This document shows positions 41,275 through 50,531 of a stretch of 64,000 nt of DNA, one piece after another. Source of the DNA: Candidatus Tectimicrobiota bacterium (GTDB lineage Bacteria > Tectomicrobia > Entotheonellia > Entotheonellales > Entotheonellaceae). The notes below the pieces were generated by a model. It was not told where the DNA came from. It was given only the letters and a program-made list of their open reading frames with translations, and did not search any database. The DNA is taken from positions 248,001 to 312,000 of the forward strand of contig BPKO01000001.1 of NCBI GenBank assembly GCA_026005175.1, read 5' to 3'. The translations under genes and the position numbers were made by a program. Positions within the stretch are counted from its first letter, which is position 1. The number at the start of each line of letters is the position of its first letter.

Positions 41275-41601
41275 ATGAACCAATCTCACCGCGTCAGACA
41301 GATCGTTGAAGAATATCGCGCTCGATTGGCGGAGACCCTTGGTGGAGAGCTCGAAGCGGTCGTGCTCTTCGGCTCCCAGGCGCGCGGAGATGCCGAAGCG
41401 GGTTCCGATATCGATGTGCTGTGCGTCCTGCGCGGCCCGTTCGACTACGGCGCCCTTATCCGGAGGACGGCGGAGGCAGCGGCGGAAATCAGCCTGAAGT
41501 ACGACGTAGTGATCTCCACCGCCTTCGTGACATCCGAGGACTATCGAAGGCGAAATACCCCGTTTCTCATGAATGTCCGGCGCGAGGGCGTGGCCGTATG
41601 A
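41275..41601 (+). CDS. mntA: MNT-type nucleotidyltransferase antitoxin (MntA-like)
   Basis: Protein of 108 residues with GGELEAVVLFGSQARGDAEA GSDIDVLCVL, the GSxARGxxxxxSDID signature of minimal nucleotidyltransferases. In HEPN-MNT systems it AMPylates and silences the HEPN ribonuclease. GGAGG precedes the ATG by 7 bp. The stop overlaps the HEPN start (ATGA). The gene is intact while its partner is broken. Confidence 0.85.
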   Translation: MNQSHRVRQIVEEYRARLAETLGGELEAVVLFGSQARGDAEAGSDIDVLCVLRGPFDYGALIRRTAEAAAEISLKYDVVISTAFVTSEDYRRRNTPFLMNVRREGVAV

Positions 41602-41989
41602 GCGAGAGCGAAGCCTTGTTGCAAAAGGCAAGGGACAGCGTTGCTGCGGCGCGAGTCCTACTGAGGAACGGCTACACGGATTTTGCCGCGTCGCGCGCAT
41701 ACTACGCCTGTTCTATGTGGCAGAAGCCCTCCTCGCTGTCCTGGGCGAATCGTATTGAAAGCATTCTGCTGTCATCGCTGCGTTCGGCCGAGCGTACGCG
41801 AAGCCGGGCAAGCTCGATCCCAAGTTTCATCGCTGGTTGATCGCGGCACAGAACTACCGCAACGTGGGCGACTACGGGATCGAAGCGCACGTATCGAACG
41901 TCGATGCCGAAGCGGTATGTTCGTGGGCCCAGGAGTTCATCGAGGCCGCCGAGGCTTGGCTTTCGAAGAAGGGAGGCGATCAGCCGTGA
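41598..41989 (+). pseudogene. HEPN-domain toxin, inactivated by a frameshift and a stop codon
   Basis: LLQKARDSVAAARVLLRNGY, TDFAASRAYYAC is the start of a HEPN protein. One T appears to be missing near 41713, after which the frame reads FYVAEALLAVLGESY, a TGA at about 41756, and then KHSAVIAAFGRAYAKPGKLD, RWLIAAQNYRNVGDYGIEAH and a normal end. So two lesions separate three recognisable parts. The HEPN ribonuclease would not be made. Its stop overlaps the next GTG start. Confidence 0.8.
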
Positions 41990-42417
41990 CAGAGCTCAAC
42001 CCCTGGTACGCCATCGCGACACCTCACGAGGACATCCGCGAGGGACGCCTGGCCGAGGCGGTGTTCGCCACGAACCTCTGGGCCGTCGTCCAGGGGACGG
42101 CTCCCGAGGTCTACCTCGACCCCGAGGAGTTCTTTCGGAAGACGTACCTCACGACCGGGCTGTCCACGGTGCTGCGCCGGGTCGCGGAGGCGTTGTCTGG
42201 TGGGGGAGAATCGGGCGACCGAATCATCAGCCTGCAGACCGCCTTTGGCGGCGGCAAGACGCACACGCTGCTCGCCCTGTGGCACTTTGGCGAAACACGC
42301 AAAGCGATTGAAGGACTCGCCGCACGCCGAGGGGCTTAGAAAGGCCATCGGCGGGCGGTTCCCTGAGAACGTGAAAGACGTTGCCGTCTTCACGAACCAG
42401 ACCTGCGACGCGACGCA
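41986..42417 (+). pseudogene. DUF499 ATPase N-terminal fragment, truncated by IS110 DNA
   Basis: GTG start overlapping the HEPN stop, with GGGAGG upstream. YAIATPHEDIREGRLAEAVF, LDPEEFFRKTYLTTGLSTVL and LQTAFGGGKTHTLLALWHF (Walker A) are classic DUF499. After a one-base shift near 42285 the sequence continues AKHAKRLKDSPHAEGLRKAI, PENVKDVAVFTNQTCDATQ. IS110-like sequence then begins. DUF499 ATPases accompany DUF1156 methylases and SNF2 helicases in defence loci; this copy is nearly identical in design to the chimera at 40930. Confidence 0.8.
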
Positions 42418-42857
42418 GGTCCGTCAGGTCGAAGACGGCGTTCGCCCCCTGGTCCTCCTGGAAGCCTCGGGGGGCCTGGAGCTGCCCGTGGCCGCCGTCC
42501 TGGCCGCCGCCGCCCTGCCCGTAAAGGTGGTCAACCCGCGCCAGGTGCGCCACTTTGCCTGCGCCGCCGGCAAGCTGGCTAAAACCGATGCCCTGGACGC
42601 CCAGCTCCTGGCCCACTTTGCCGCGGCAGTCCGCCCCGCGTCCCTTGCCCGAGCAAATGACCCAGGCCCCTGGTGACCCGGCGCCACCAGGGGGTCGCCA
42701 TGCTGGTGGCAGAGAAAAATCGCCTGGGCTCCGCCTCTAGCGCCATCCGCCCCCGCATCCGGGCCGCCCTCTATATGGGCACGCTGGTGGCCACCCGCGC
42801 GGGTGCAGTGATCAACGGCCTCTACGCGCGGCTGGTGAATCGCGCCGGATGGAGAAA
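42418..42857 (+). pseudogene. IS110-family transposase remnant
   Basis: LVLLEASGGLELPVAAVLAA, VKVVNPRQVRHFACAAGKLA, KTDALDAQLLAHFAAAVRP is the DEDD domain of IS110 transposases. A frame change and deletion follow, then MLVAEKNRLG, IRAALYMGTLVATRAGAVIN GLYARLV from the C-terminal domain. About half of the roughly 330-residue protein is lost. It interrupts the DUF499 fragment. Confidence 0.78.
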
Positions 42858-42880
42858 TGGGGTCAGGTCTTGAATCATGA
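42858..42880 (+). repeat. 23-bp repeat, copy 1 (left end of inverted pair)
   Basis: Contains GGGGTCAGGTCTTGAATC; four copies occur in the window. This one faces 44717-44739 across 1.9 kb holding an alpha/beta-hydrolase scrap and a DUF433/PIN pair. Confidence 0.75.
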
Positions 42881-42914
42881 TTTACCCTGAGCGGGTCATC
42901 GTTCGGGATTCACC

Positions 42915-43151
42915 AACACCGCCGCGGTGCTAGCCGATGCCGCTAGTACCGCGGCGTGTCAGCGAGTCAAGGACAACCGCGTGCCGACGCTGCTTGTCTG
43001 CGGGCAGCGCGAGACACGCTTTATGCCGCTGCGGGCCTTTGCCGCGGGCGAGCAAGTGGTCGATACCCCTGCCGGCCATGCCGTCGACCTTGAAGCGGCC
43101 GCGGCCTTCAACGCCGCCACGTGCCCTTTCCTGCGGCAGCACCGGGAATGA
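42915..43151 (+). pseudogene. C-terminal fragment of an alpha/beta hydrolase
   Basis: CQRVKDNRVPTLLVCGQRET RFMPLRAFA and VVDTPAGHAVDLEAAAAFNA are the C-terminal third of alpha/beta hydrolases, with the catalytic-histidine motif GHAV. The nucleophile elbow and the N-terminus are missing, cut by the repeat-bounded junction upstream. No function is expected. Confidence 0.65.
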
Positions 43152-43247
43152 GGCAAAGTAACAGCAAGGGCGCTCTGGAGAAATCCGTCCCTGCTGTGTT
43201 ATGGTGACAGCGCATGAAGAGCAACGGCACACACGACAGAGGCACTT

Positions 43248-43973
43248 ATGCAGCGCAAAAGCATCTACGGTGACCAGGACCCTCGCGAGATGCCCGCATA
43301 TAGTCTCGCCGAGGCGGCGCATTATCTCCAGATCCCGCTCTCGACGCTGCGCTCATGGGTAAAGGGACGTGATTATCCTACAAAAACTGGACGGAAGCGC
43401 TTTCAGCCGCTGCTAACTCCCCCTCATACGCCTGCGGGGCAACCGTTGGCCCTTTCTTTCTTCAATATGGTGGAAGCGCACGTCCTGGACGCTTTGCGCC
43501 GCCAACACCGTCTCTCCATGCGCAAGGTCCGTGAAGCCCTTACCTCTGTGCAAAAGCATTTCCCCTCCCGGCATCCGCTCGCAGAACAGCGGTTCGTCAC
43601 CGACGGCCTGAATCTCTTTATCGAGGCGTACGGCCAGTTGCTCAACCTTACTCAGGATGGGCAGTTGGCCATGAAAGAGGTGCTCCAGAGCTATCTGAGC
43701 CGCATTGACTATGACCCGCTTGGGATGCCGGCAAAACTCTACCTCTTTACCCGGGCACGGCGCCCTGATGAACCTCGTGTGGTGGTCATCGACCCCTATG
43801 TTTCTTTTGGTCGTCCCGTCTTGGTGGGCACGGGGATCACCACTGCCGCCATTGCCGAGCGCTATAAGGCAGGAGAGTCGATTGAAGAGCTGGCTCATGA
43901 CTATGAGCTCCCCCCTGAAGCTATCCAAGAAGCCATCCGGTGCGAGCTCGATCTCCAGCTCCGGGCCGCATAA
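43248..43973 (+). CDS. DUF433 protein with MerR-like HTH (antitoxin of a PIN-like pair)
   Basis: Protein of 241 residues. N-terminal HTH: AYSLAEAAHYLQIPLSTLRS WVKGRDYP. The C-terminal DUF433 domain reads VVVIDPYVSFGRPVLVGTGI, TTAAIAERYKAGESIEELAH and DYELPPEAIQEAI. DUF433 proteins commonly pair with PIN-like DUF5615 proteins in type II toxin-antitoxin loci, and here the partner starts inside the 3' end. Likely an autoregulated antitoxin. The gene looks intact. Confidence 0.82.
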   Translation: MQRKSIYGDQDPREMPAYSLAEAAHYLQIPLSTLRSWVKGRDYPTKTGRKRFQPLLTPPHTPAGQPLALSFFNMVEAHVLDALRRQHRLSMRKVREALTSVQKHFPSRHPLAEQRFVTDGLNLFIEAYGQLLNLTQDGQLAMKEVLQSYLSRIDYDPLGMPAKLYLFTRARRPDEPRVVVIDPYVSFGRPVLVGTGITTAAIAERYKAGESIEELAHDYELPPEAIQEAIRCELDLQLRAA

Positions 43974-44392
43974 CGCCTCTGGTCTTTTTTCTGGACCGCA
44001 ATCTTGGCCGGTATACGATTGCTGCGGCGCTCCGACAAGCGGGGGTTGAGGTGCAGATCCATGATGACCACTTTCCCCGAGATGCGCCCGACGAGGGGTG
44101 GCTGCGGGAAGTGAGTCGCCGTGGGTGGATCATTCTGACAAAGGACAAGCGCATCCGGTATCGCACCACTGAGCGCACGGCATTGCTGCACGCAGGAGGC
44201 CGCGCCTTTGTGATCGTTGCCCGCGGGGATCTGTCTGCTCAGACGGTAGCGGAGATCCTCGTCCGCGCTTTGCAAGCCATCACCCGGTTCGTGGCGTGGC
44301 ATGCCGCGCCCTTCATCGCGAAGGTGACCCGGGATGGGGCGGTGTCTATGCTACTCAAAGTTGACAGGTTGAGGGATGGGGAAGCAGAGTAG
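43940..44392 (+). CDS. PIN-like (DUF5615-type) toxin, 3' end replaced by an IS
   Basis: GTG start overlapping the DUF433 gene by 34 bp. VFFLDRNLGRYTIAAALRQA GVEVQIHDDHFP holds the first conserved aspartate; GWLREVSRRGWIILTKDKRI the second acidic block; the family acts as an RNase. The natural sequence seems to end after PFIAKVTRDGAVSM; the last dozen residues, from LLKVDRLRDG on, come from the left end of the IS at 44351. Core PIN residues are upstream of the junction, so activity may survive. Confidence 0.75.
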   Translation: MRARSPAPGRITPLVFFLDRNLGRYTIAAALRQAGVEVQIHDDHFPRDAPDEGWLREVSRRGWIILTKDKRIRYRTTERTALLHAGGRAFVIVARGDLSAQTVAEILVRALQAITRFVAWHAAPFIAKVTRDGAVSMLLKVDRLRDGEAE

Positions 44393-44716
44393 CCCTTTAC
44401 CGTCCAGGCCCTCCTGAAGATACGCGATCCCCAACGCCCCACAGATCGCGTCTCCCACAGCAGGCCCGCACCATGCGGCTTGGGGTTTTCCCGCGCGCCT
44501 TGCGGCAGAAACGGGGCCAAGGCTGCTTAGGCAGCCCAGTGGCGTGCCAGCGCCGCACAGCAAGCCGAGGACAGCGAGCGCGCGGAGGGCTGGCAGCCAG
44601 TGCGCGAGGGCGTCAAGGACAACCGCTCCCCTCGGCCAGGACACGCCGCCATGTCGCCCTCTGGCGGTCGCCTCAGGCCTCCTGGCAGCGCCATTCCCCG
44701 CGATTCTCTACCCCCT

Positions 44717-44739
44717 TCACGATTCAAGACCTGACCCCA
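44717..44739 (-). repeat. 23-bp repeat, copy 2 (inverted partner of 42858-42880)
   Basis: The complement reads GGGGTCAGGTCTTGAATC followed by GTGA; copies at 62909 and 63262 have the same ending, while copy 1 has ATGA. Confidence 0.75.
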
Positions 44740-44774
44740 TCTTCTACACCGCGTATCCCACAGGAGGCCCAGAC

Positions 44775-45961
44775 CATGCGGCTCACGTGTCTGCCCCCGC
44801 GCGTCTCCCAGGCCTTGCGCGTGCGCAAGCCCTGCTTTCGCCACCATCTGGTGTTGTGCTGGCTCCTGGTGCTCTATATCCTCTACGGCCAGCGGGCCAA
44901 CCTACAAGCCCTCGCCCGTTATGGCCCCGCCCACCTGGCCTACCAGCATTACCGTCGCCTGCTCTGTGCCGCCTATTGGTGCACCAAAGCCTTGCGGTGG
45001 TGGTTCGCCCACCAGGCCATGCAGGCCTTGCCCCCGCCCCAAGACGGCCTGCTTTATCTCGTGGTGACAGCACCCTCAAGGGCAAGCGCGGGCACAAGCA
45101 TCCTCTGGACACCCGCCTCAGCCGGCATCCTCCCTCCGGGCTTTGGCTTCCGCGTGGTGTTTTTGATGGCCCAGGGGGGCGTCTATGGGGCTGGGGTGGA
45201 TGTTGTCCTGCTTTGCCGCAAGGACGACCCGGGCTACCAGAAATGCCCTGTTTCGGCAGATGCTGCGGGATTTTCGCCCGCCGTCCTGGTGCCGCGAAGT
45301 CATCGTGGTGGCCGATGCCGCCTAGTGCGGCACGGGACACCCTGAAACTCATTCAGAAACTGGACGGGTGGTACTGCCCTGCCGCGCACCTGGAAGCTGG
45401 CCAACGGCAAGCACCTCAAGGACCTGGTGCGGCATTTGCGCGCTGGCTGTACCACGCATCTGGCTGCCCGCGCTCACACCGGGCGCGGCGCCCCTTCTGG
45501 GTCTTTTCCAAGCGCGCGCCGCTGCGCCACTTGGGAAAGGCCCGGCGGGCCTACCGCCCACGGGCGGAGAGGACGTCACGAGCGTCCTGAGCAAGCCTGG
45601 GCGCAACGAGGGGCCCAAACAGACCCGCATCCTCGTGACCCATCTGCCCAAGACGCCGGCGGCACGCCAGATCGTCGGAGTATACCTGCGCCGGTGGGCC
45701 ATAGCGCTGCTACACAGAGAACGGAAGGGCGTCGTGGGGCTGGGGCAACACCAGGTGAGCGGCAAAGCCGAGCGCGTGGAGCGCTCGGTGGCCGTGGCGT
45801 ATCTGCTCTTGCTCAGGGGGCAAGCGCGGGGCATCCCTGCCGATCGTCCCTGGAGCGCCTTTGGCACGGGCGGGCGTTTTCCTGGGAGGGGAGGCAGGGG
45901 CAGGGCGTGCGCCCCGCGGCAGATAGCCCGACAGGGGCTTCAGAGGGGCAAGGCCGCGTGA
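44775..45961 (+). pseudogene. DDE transposase gene with multiple frameshifts
   Basis: VRKPCFRHHLVLCWLLVLYI LYGQ opens the protein; across frames GDSTLKGKRGHKHPLDTRLS carries the first DDE aspartate, then GFRVVFLMAQGGVYG, REVIVVADAA (second Asp), SRDTLKLIQKLD, RTWKLANGKHLKDLVRHL, KQTRILVTHLPKTP and RQIVGVYLRRW.IALLHRER. At least four frame changes and a small palindromic insertion interrupt it, so it cannot make a transposase. Family is IS4-superfamily by DSTLKGKRG-type motif; the exact IS family is uncertain. Confidence 0.7.
45538..45567. repeat. Double-hairpin miniature palindrome, copy 1
   Basis: AGGCCCGGCGGGCCT (45538-45552) followed by CCGCCCACGGGCGG (45554-45567). It splits the transposase sequence between LRHLG and DVT, so it was inserted. 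A similar unit lies at 47590-47623. Confidence 0.6.
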
Positions 45962-46012
45962 TCCCATGACCCATACCGGTCAACTTTGAGAGTAACATTC
46001 TGCGTTAGGCCT

Positions 46013-46222
46013 TCACTCCTCCTCTACGTCCCCTGACCGCCCTGCTACCGTCGGCCAAGCCAGTTCGAGGCCGTACTGCTTGGCCAACTCTTTTGCTTCT
46101 TCATGTGAAAGAGGCTGGAGGGGCTGCCCGGCTCGCTCTTGCTGCCGTTCCCATCGGACCCGGTGAATCCATTCGAGCGAAGGGGTTTCCCACCGCTCCT
46201 CCTCCGGCTCAGCTTTCTGCAT
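46013..46222 (-). CDS. Small putative antitoxin upstream-paired with a PIN toxin
   Basis: ATG at 46222; 69 residues: ERWETPSLEWIHRVRWERQQ, then SHEEAKELAKQYGLELAWPT. Charged, with no membrane segment. It overlaps the end of the PIN-domain gene upstream on the minus strand by 14 bp. The size and pairing with a VapC-like protein suggest an antitoxin, although the toxin-first gene order is the reverse of most VapBC operons. No family is firmly recognised. Confidence 0.5.
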   Translation of the reverse strand: MQKAEPEEERWETPSLEWIHRVRWERQQERAGQPLQPLSHEEAKELAKQYGLELAWPTVAGRSGDVEEE

Positions 46223-46683
46223 AGCTAACCTCCCACGGCGAAACAAGATCGACCAACGGATATCCTTCTCGGAGATTGACGCTGTTGATCTTCCGTTTCC
46301 GCTCGATGTTGACCATGTGTCGAAAGTTCCACGACACGATCACCCGTATATCGCTAACCGTAGCAATGGCGATGTGCCGCGCATCATCCTCATAAGCCGG
46401 TGGAATGGCATGGGCCTCCACATAGGCTCGGGCCAAGGCAAGGCTTTCAAATGTACTCTTCTAACACCTTGAGCGGGCTCCCCCGGAGTTCCTGGGCAAT
46501 CACCTGCCGGATCGACTCAGGGGCTCTTGACACCTCTTCGAGGACAAGGATTGAGATAAACCCCTCCCACCAACCTTTCCGCAGACCATCCAAGAGATGC
46601 CGAGTGGCCATGAGCCGTTCTTCAGGACCAGGGTCACACAACGCCCCCAGCACTGAGGTGTCTAAGTAGAGTTTGATCCTCAC
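46209..46683 (-). CDS. PIN-domain (VapC-like) ribonuclease, one frameshift
   Basis: KLYLDTSVLGALCDPGPEER gives the first PIN aspartate. After EEYI the frame must shift by one at three A (46449-46451 on the plus strand) to continue ESLALARAYVEAHAIPPAYE DDARHIAIATVSDIRVIVSW NFRHMVN, with the conserved acidic and asparagine positions of PIN proteins. With one base removed the protein is about 158 residues. As read, it stops early; it may be a dead toxin or a read error. Confidence 0.72.
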
Positions 46684-46744
46684 AGATCACCTCTTCGGGA
46701 CCATCAGGGGCATGGCGTCGAGAAGGCGTTCCTCCCCTTTTCTA

Positions 46745-46960
46745 TACAATACTGAGGGCACATTGGCCAGTCTCAGAGAGTCCGGAGGAGGGATGAGGGT
46801 GACCCACATGGTGAGGAGGGTACCGGGGGAGCCAGCGGAAGTTGCTCCGGCCTTCTCTCTCCAGCCGCCCGAGTCGATCCTCTAGGCCGGCAAACCGGGT
46901 GGTGATCTGGGACTCCAGGCTGGCAAAGCGGGCCATGACCTGGGCTTCAAGGCTAGTCAA
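46745..46960 (-). pseudogene. Truncated coiled-coil protein
   Basis: LEAQVMARFASLESQITTRF, AGLEDRLGRLEREGRSNFRW is a coiled coil of the kind that precedes a C-terminal membrane helix. A probable frameshift near 46830 leads to TLLTMWVTLIP in another frame, the likely start of that helix. The 5' end abuts IS256 DNA, so the gene is cut at both ends. No function assigned. Confidence 0.45.
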
Positions 46961-46962
46961 GT

Positions 46963-47490
46963 CGCGCTTTGTGTGTAAAGGGCCTTAAGGGGTGTCATGT
47001 CCATGTACCTCCTGAGGGCCCAGCCCTCGCTGGCCCGCAGGAGGACGGCCGTTGCCAGGTCTAGGGCGCTCTCCTGGTTGGGGAACACGCCCACCACTCG
47101 GGTGCGCCGCTTCAGCTCCCGGAAGAGCCGCTCCAGCAGATTGGTGGTCCTGAGGAGGCGGTGGTGAGGGCCTGGGAAGTGCAGGTAGGTGAGGGCGTCG
47201 TCTAGGCCCGCACAAGGGTCTCCACTGCCCTGGGGTAGCGCCACCCGTAGCGCTCCTGGAAGGCCTGGGCCAGGGCCCTGGCCGTCTCCTCGCGGCGTAC
47301 CCCGAAGATGGCCCAGAAGTCGGCTGCCCCCTCTCCGGCCTCGCTTATGGGCACATGGGCCAGCACGCCCTGCTGGAAGTGGGCCAGGCAGCGCTGCCAT
47401 CTCGCCTCGGGCAGCTCGCTGGCCACCGCCTGCTTGATGGCCTCATGGTCGTCGCTCACCACCAGCAGCACACCCCTATGTCCAGGAGCC
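46963..47490 (-). pseudogene. C-terminal half of an IS256-family transposase
   Basis: VVSDDHEAIKQAVASELPEA, RWQRCLAHFQQGVLAHVPIS hold the second catalytic Asp region and the CxxH motif; after a frame change near 47212, LRTTNLLERLFRELKRRTRV VGVFPNQESALDLATAVLLR is the C-terminal E-containing block of IS256. The N-terminal half with the first aspartate is gone. The right end lies near 46963. Confidence 0.8.
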
Positions 47491-48011
47491 CCCAAGCTGC
47501 CGGTAGGCCTCCCGCCTCTCCCCGCCCGCCCGGGCCGTCTCCGTCGCCCGGCTTCAGCCCTGGCGGGCTTGCGCAGCGGGCTTGGGGAAAGGCCCTGCGG
47601 GCCTACCGCCGACGCCGTCGCGGAGAAGCCGGCCCACCCCGTCCGCCCCCCAGGGGGCTCCCGGGTGACAAGGGAGAGCAGGGACACGCTGCGGGAGGCG
47701 CTGGGAGCTAGCGACGCTGCTTACCGGGCCGCGGTGCGCGACGAGCACTGCGCGCTGCCAGCCAGGCACTAGCGCCCTCTTGCGCACCCTGGAGGTGCGT
47801 CCACAAGGACACCGGCAAATGCGCTTGACCTGTCTTTGGAAGGGAAGGAATAATCCCAATTAGCGCGGTTGCTCGCGGGCCCCCTTGCGATCTGGAACCC
47901 GGGCGGGCCTCCCGAGGGCATCCGGCTGGAGCAACTCCCTCCGGCACGACGCGGAGGCTGGGGTGCGAAGGCGGCTGCAAGAGAAGGGCACAGCCATGAG
48001 GAGGAGCAGGG
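47491..48011. other. Gene-poor stretch with a second double hairpin
   Basis: About 520 bp without a recognisable gene. AGGCCCTGCGGGCCT (47590-47604) plus a palindromic CCGCCGACGCCGTCGCGG (47606-47623) is a second copy of the miniature palindrome at 45538. GAGGAG before 48012 is the ribosome site of the DUF499 gene. Confidence 0.5.
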
Positions 48012-49707
48012 ATGCAACGCGTCTGGGAAACCTGTGAGCCGCGACCAGAAGTGCGCACCGGAGAGCTCAAGGAGGAGAGCTTTGCGGCACGCCTTGGCCA
48101 GGTCGCAGAGGGCAACGCCGACGCCGTCTACGGCGACCCCGAGGTGTTCTTCGGGCGCACCTACCCAACTGCCGGGCTGCGTACCCTCCTGCGAGAAGCG
48201 CTGGGCCGGCTGTCAGGCCACGACCCCACAGCGGCTGCCGTGCTGCGCCTGGAGACGGGCTTTGGCGGTGGCAAAACCCACAACCTGATTGCCATCTACC
48301 ACGCGGCGTCTGGCCGCACCCCCGCGCAGCTGCTACAGCGCTTCGTGATCCGGCCTGCGTGCCCACCACGGGATGCCGCATCGCTGCGGTGGTTGGCGAA
48401 GACCTGGATCCGGTGAACGGAATGGCGCACCCAGACGGCGTCACCACCTTCACGCCCTGGGGCGAAATTGCCTACCAGCTGGCTGGCCCCGAAGGCTACC
48501 AGCGCCTGGCGCGCAGCGACCAGGCACGCGTTCCCCCGGGGGTGCGCCTGTGGCAGGAACTCTTCGGCACGCAGCCCGTGCTCATCCTCCTGGACGAGCT
48601 GGCACCGTACCTGCGCACCCTCAAGCAAGCAAAGAGCTTCTCTGGCATGGCCGAGCAGATGGCCGCTTTCCTCAAGGGCCTGCTAGAGGCCGTGGCTGCC
48701 GCGCCCCGCGCCGTGTGCGTGCTCACCCTGGCCGAGGCCTCGGATGCCTTTGGCCGGGAAACCGAGGAGATCGCCCAGGCGCTCAACGCCATCCTTGCCG
48801 AGCTCAAGGGCATCTCTGCCCGCATGGAGCGCACCCTGAGCCCGACGGCTGGCGAGGAGGAGATCGGCCAGATCCTGGTGCATCGCCTCTTTGCCCGGGT
48901 GGATCGCGCGGCGGCGGCGGCCACCGCCGCCGCGTATTGCGCCGGCTTTGAGCGCTTGCAAAAGCAGGGCGCGGCGCTGCCGGCCACCGCCTTGCAGGCG
49001 GACTACGCGGCGCTCATCGAAAAGAGCTATCCCTTTCACCCCGAGCTGCTCATCACCCTGAATCGCAAGACCTCTACGATTCCCAACTTCCAGCGCACCC
49101 GCGGCGCGCTGCGGCTGCTCGCCCGCGCTGTGCGCCGCCTCTGGCAGCAGCGGCCCCCAGATGCCTGGCTCTTCCACATCCACCACCTGGACCTTGGCGA
49201 TCCTGCCATGGCCGACGAGCTGACCAGCCGGCTTGACCGCCCGCGCTACCGGCAGGTGATCGAGGCCGACATTGCCAGCGGGGTGGCCGAAGCCCCGGCG
49301 CACGCAGAAGTCATTGATCGCGCATGGCGGGATCGGAAGCGGCCGCCCATGGCAAAGAAAGCGGCCACGACGATTTTTCTCCACAGCCTCACCCAGCAGA
49401 CTGCCGCAGGCGCACGCCCCGAAGAGGTCGCCCTGGCCGTTCTCGCCCCAGGCGAGGATCCCTCTCTGCTGGAGCAAGCCCTCAAAGAGCTGGAGCGGCG
49501 CTGCTGGCACCTGGAGTACGAAGGGGAGCGCTGGCGCTTTCAGCCCGAGCCCTCGCTCAACAAGATGATCGCCGATGAAGCCCAGTACGTGGGCATTACG
49601 ATGGCCAAGACCGTCCTGGACGAGCGCCTCAGAGGCATCTGGCAGCCAGGCATCTTCGATGTTCGGCGCTTTCCAGCCGAGCCTTCTGACATTCCCGACG
49701 ACGCCGG
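48012..49707 (+). pseudogene. DUF499 ATPase gene, C-terminally truncated and fused to a helicase
   Basis: VFFGRTYPTAGLRTLLREAL, RLETGFGGGKTHNLIAIYHA (Walker A); after a frame change near 48370, AAVVGEDLDPVNGMAHPDGV TTFTPWGEIAYQLAG; then VLILLDELAPYLRTLKQAKS (Walker B), ALNAILAELKGISARMERTL, EKSYPFHPELLITLNRKTST. It stays in one frame to FDVRRFPAEPSDIPDDA and there runs into a helicase Walker A. About 560 of the usual 1,000 or more residues remain. DUF499 partners DUF1156 methylases in phage-defence loci. It diverges from the other two DUF499 fragments, so it is a third, older copy. Confidence 0.8.
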
Positions 49708-50531
49708 CAAGACCATCATGACCGGCCTTAAGGACTCAAGCTCCGGGGGCTGGTCTCCCGCACCCTCATCGTCACTCCTGCGAACCTGATGTTCCAGTGG
49801 CAACGGGAGATGCGCGACCGCTTTCGGAGGCGATTCGATATCGTCCGCAGCGTGGACCTGAAATATGCCTACGGCATCAACCCTTGGCAGGACAAGCCCC
49901 AGGTCACCGTGGACTTCGCCAAGCGCGAGGATGTATTGGAGAGCCTCAAGGGACCTGGTTATCGTGGACGAAGCCCACCGGATGAGTGCCAGCGACCCGG
50001 AGCATAAGACGGAGCGTTACAGGCTCGGCGAGCTGCTCTCCCGGCGGACGCACCATCTGCTCCTGTTGACCGGCACCCCTCATAAAGGGGACGAGGCGCT
50101 GGTGACCTTCCCCGATCCAGAAACGGGAAAAGTCCGGCGGCCGTTCACCAACCGGGAGGTGCGCACGGTCCGCTTCGAGCTGGACAGCCAGGAGTTCGCC
50201 TTCTATGAGGCCCTGACCCGCTACGTGCAGGACCAGTCCATCTGTGCCGCCGACTCCTCCGCCCGCGGGCCCTCGGGTTCACCATTGTATCAGCGCCGGT
50301 TTGCCTCCAGCCTTCACGCCGTCCGCCGGAGCCTCGAGCGGCGCCTGGAAAAGCCGGAAGACCGCCTGCGTCGCCCCCGGCCGGAGCCGATGAGGAGGAA
50401 GTCGAAGAGGCCTCTCTGCCCTCCGAATCCCAGGCCATCCGTCAGGAGATCCAGGCGCTGCGGGCGCTGCTGCAACAGGCCTGGGCCCTAGAGGAGCGAG
50501 AGGTCTCTTCTAAGAAGGAGGAGCCAAGATG
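49695..50531 (+). pseudogene. SNF2-like helicase remnant, internally deleted
   Basis: DDAGKTIMTGL (Walker A) sits at the joint with DUF499. In changing frames: GLVSRTLIVTPANLMFQWQR EMRDRF, LKYAYGINPWQDKPQVTVDF, LVIVDEAHRMSASDPEHKTE RYRLGELLSRRTHHLLLLTG TPHKGD, then EALVTFPDPETGKVRRPFTN REVRTVRFEL, EALTRYVQDQS, and EEREVSSKKEEP at the end. Over half of the protein, including the second RecA lobe, is missing. It belongs to the same helicase type as 22599-26132. Confidence 0.78.

Larger units (their letters stand above)
44351..45995 (+). mobile_element. Degraded IS (IS4/IS701-like) with terminal inverted repeats
   Basis: CTACTCAAAGTTGACAGG at the left (44351-44368) matches the complement of the right end, CCGGTCAACTTTGAGAGTAA (45977-45996), with one extra dinucleotide. 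It contains a broken DDE transposase, two near-copies of a sequence leading into ATGCGGCT (44473 and 44775), one 23-bp repeat (44717-44739) and a double hairpin (45538-45567). 44393-44774 holds no recognisable gene. Confidence 0.65.

Noticed and set aside
31444-42900. Possible CRISPR array next to the type III genes
   Set aside because: I looked for regularly spaced 25-40-bp repeats around the operon and saw none; the only recurrent units are REPs and the 23-bp inverted repeats, which are not regularly spaced.
47815-47860. ATGCGCTTGACCTGTCTTTGG as another start of the IS4-like transposase
   Set aside because: Only the first few codons resemble the start at 44775; nothing after them aligns.
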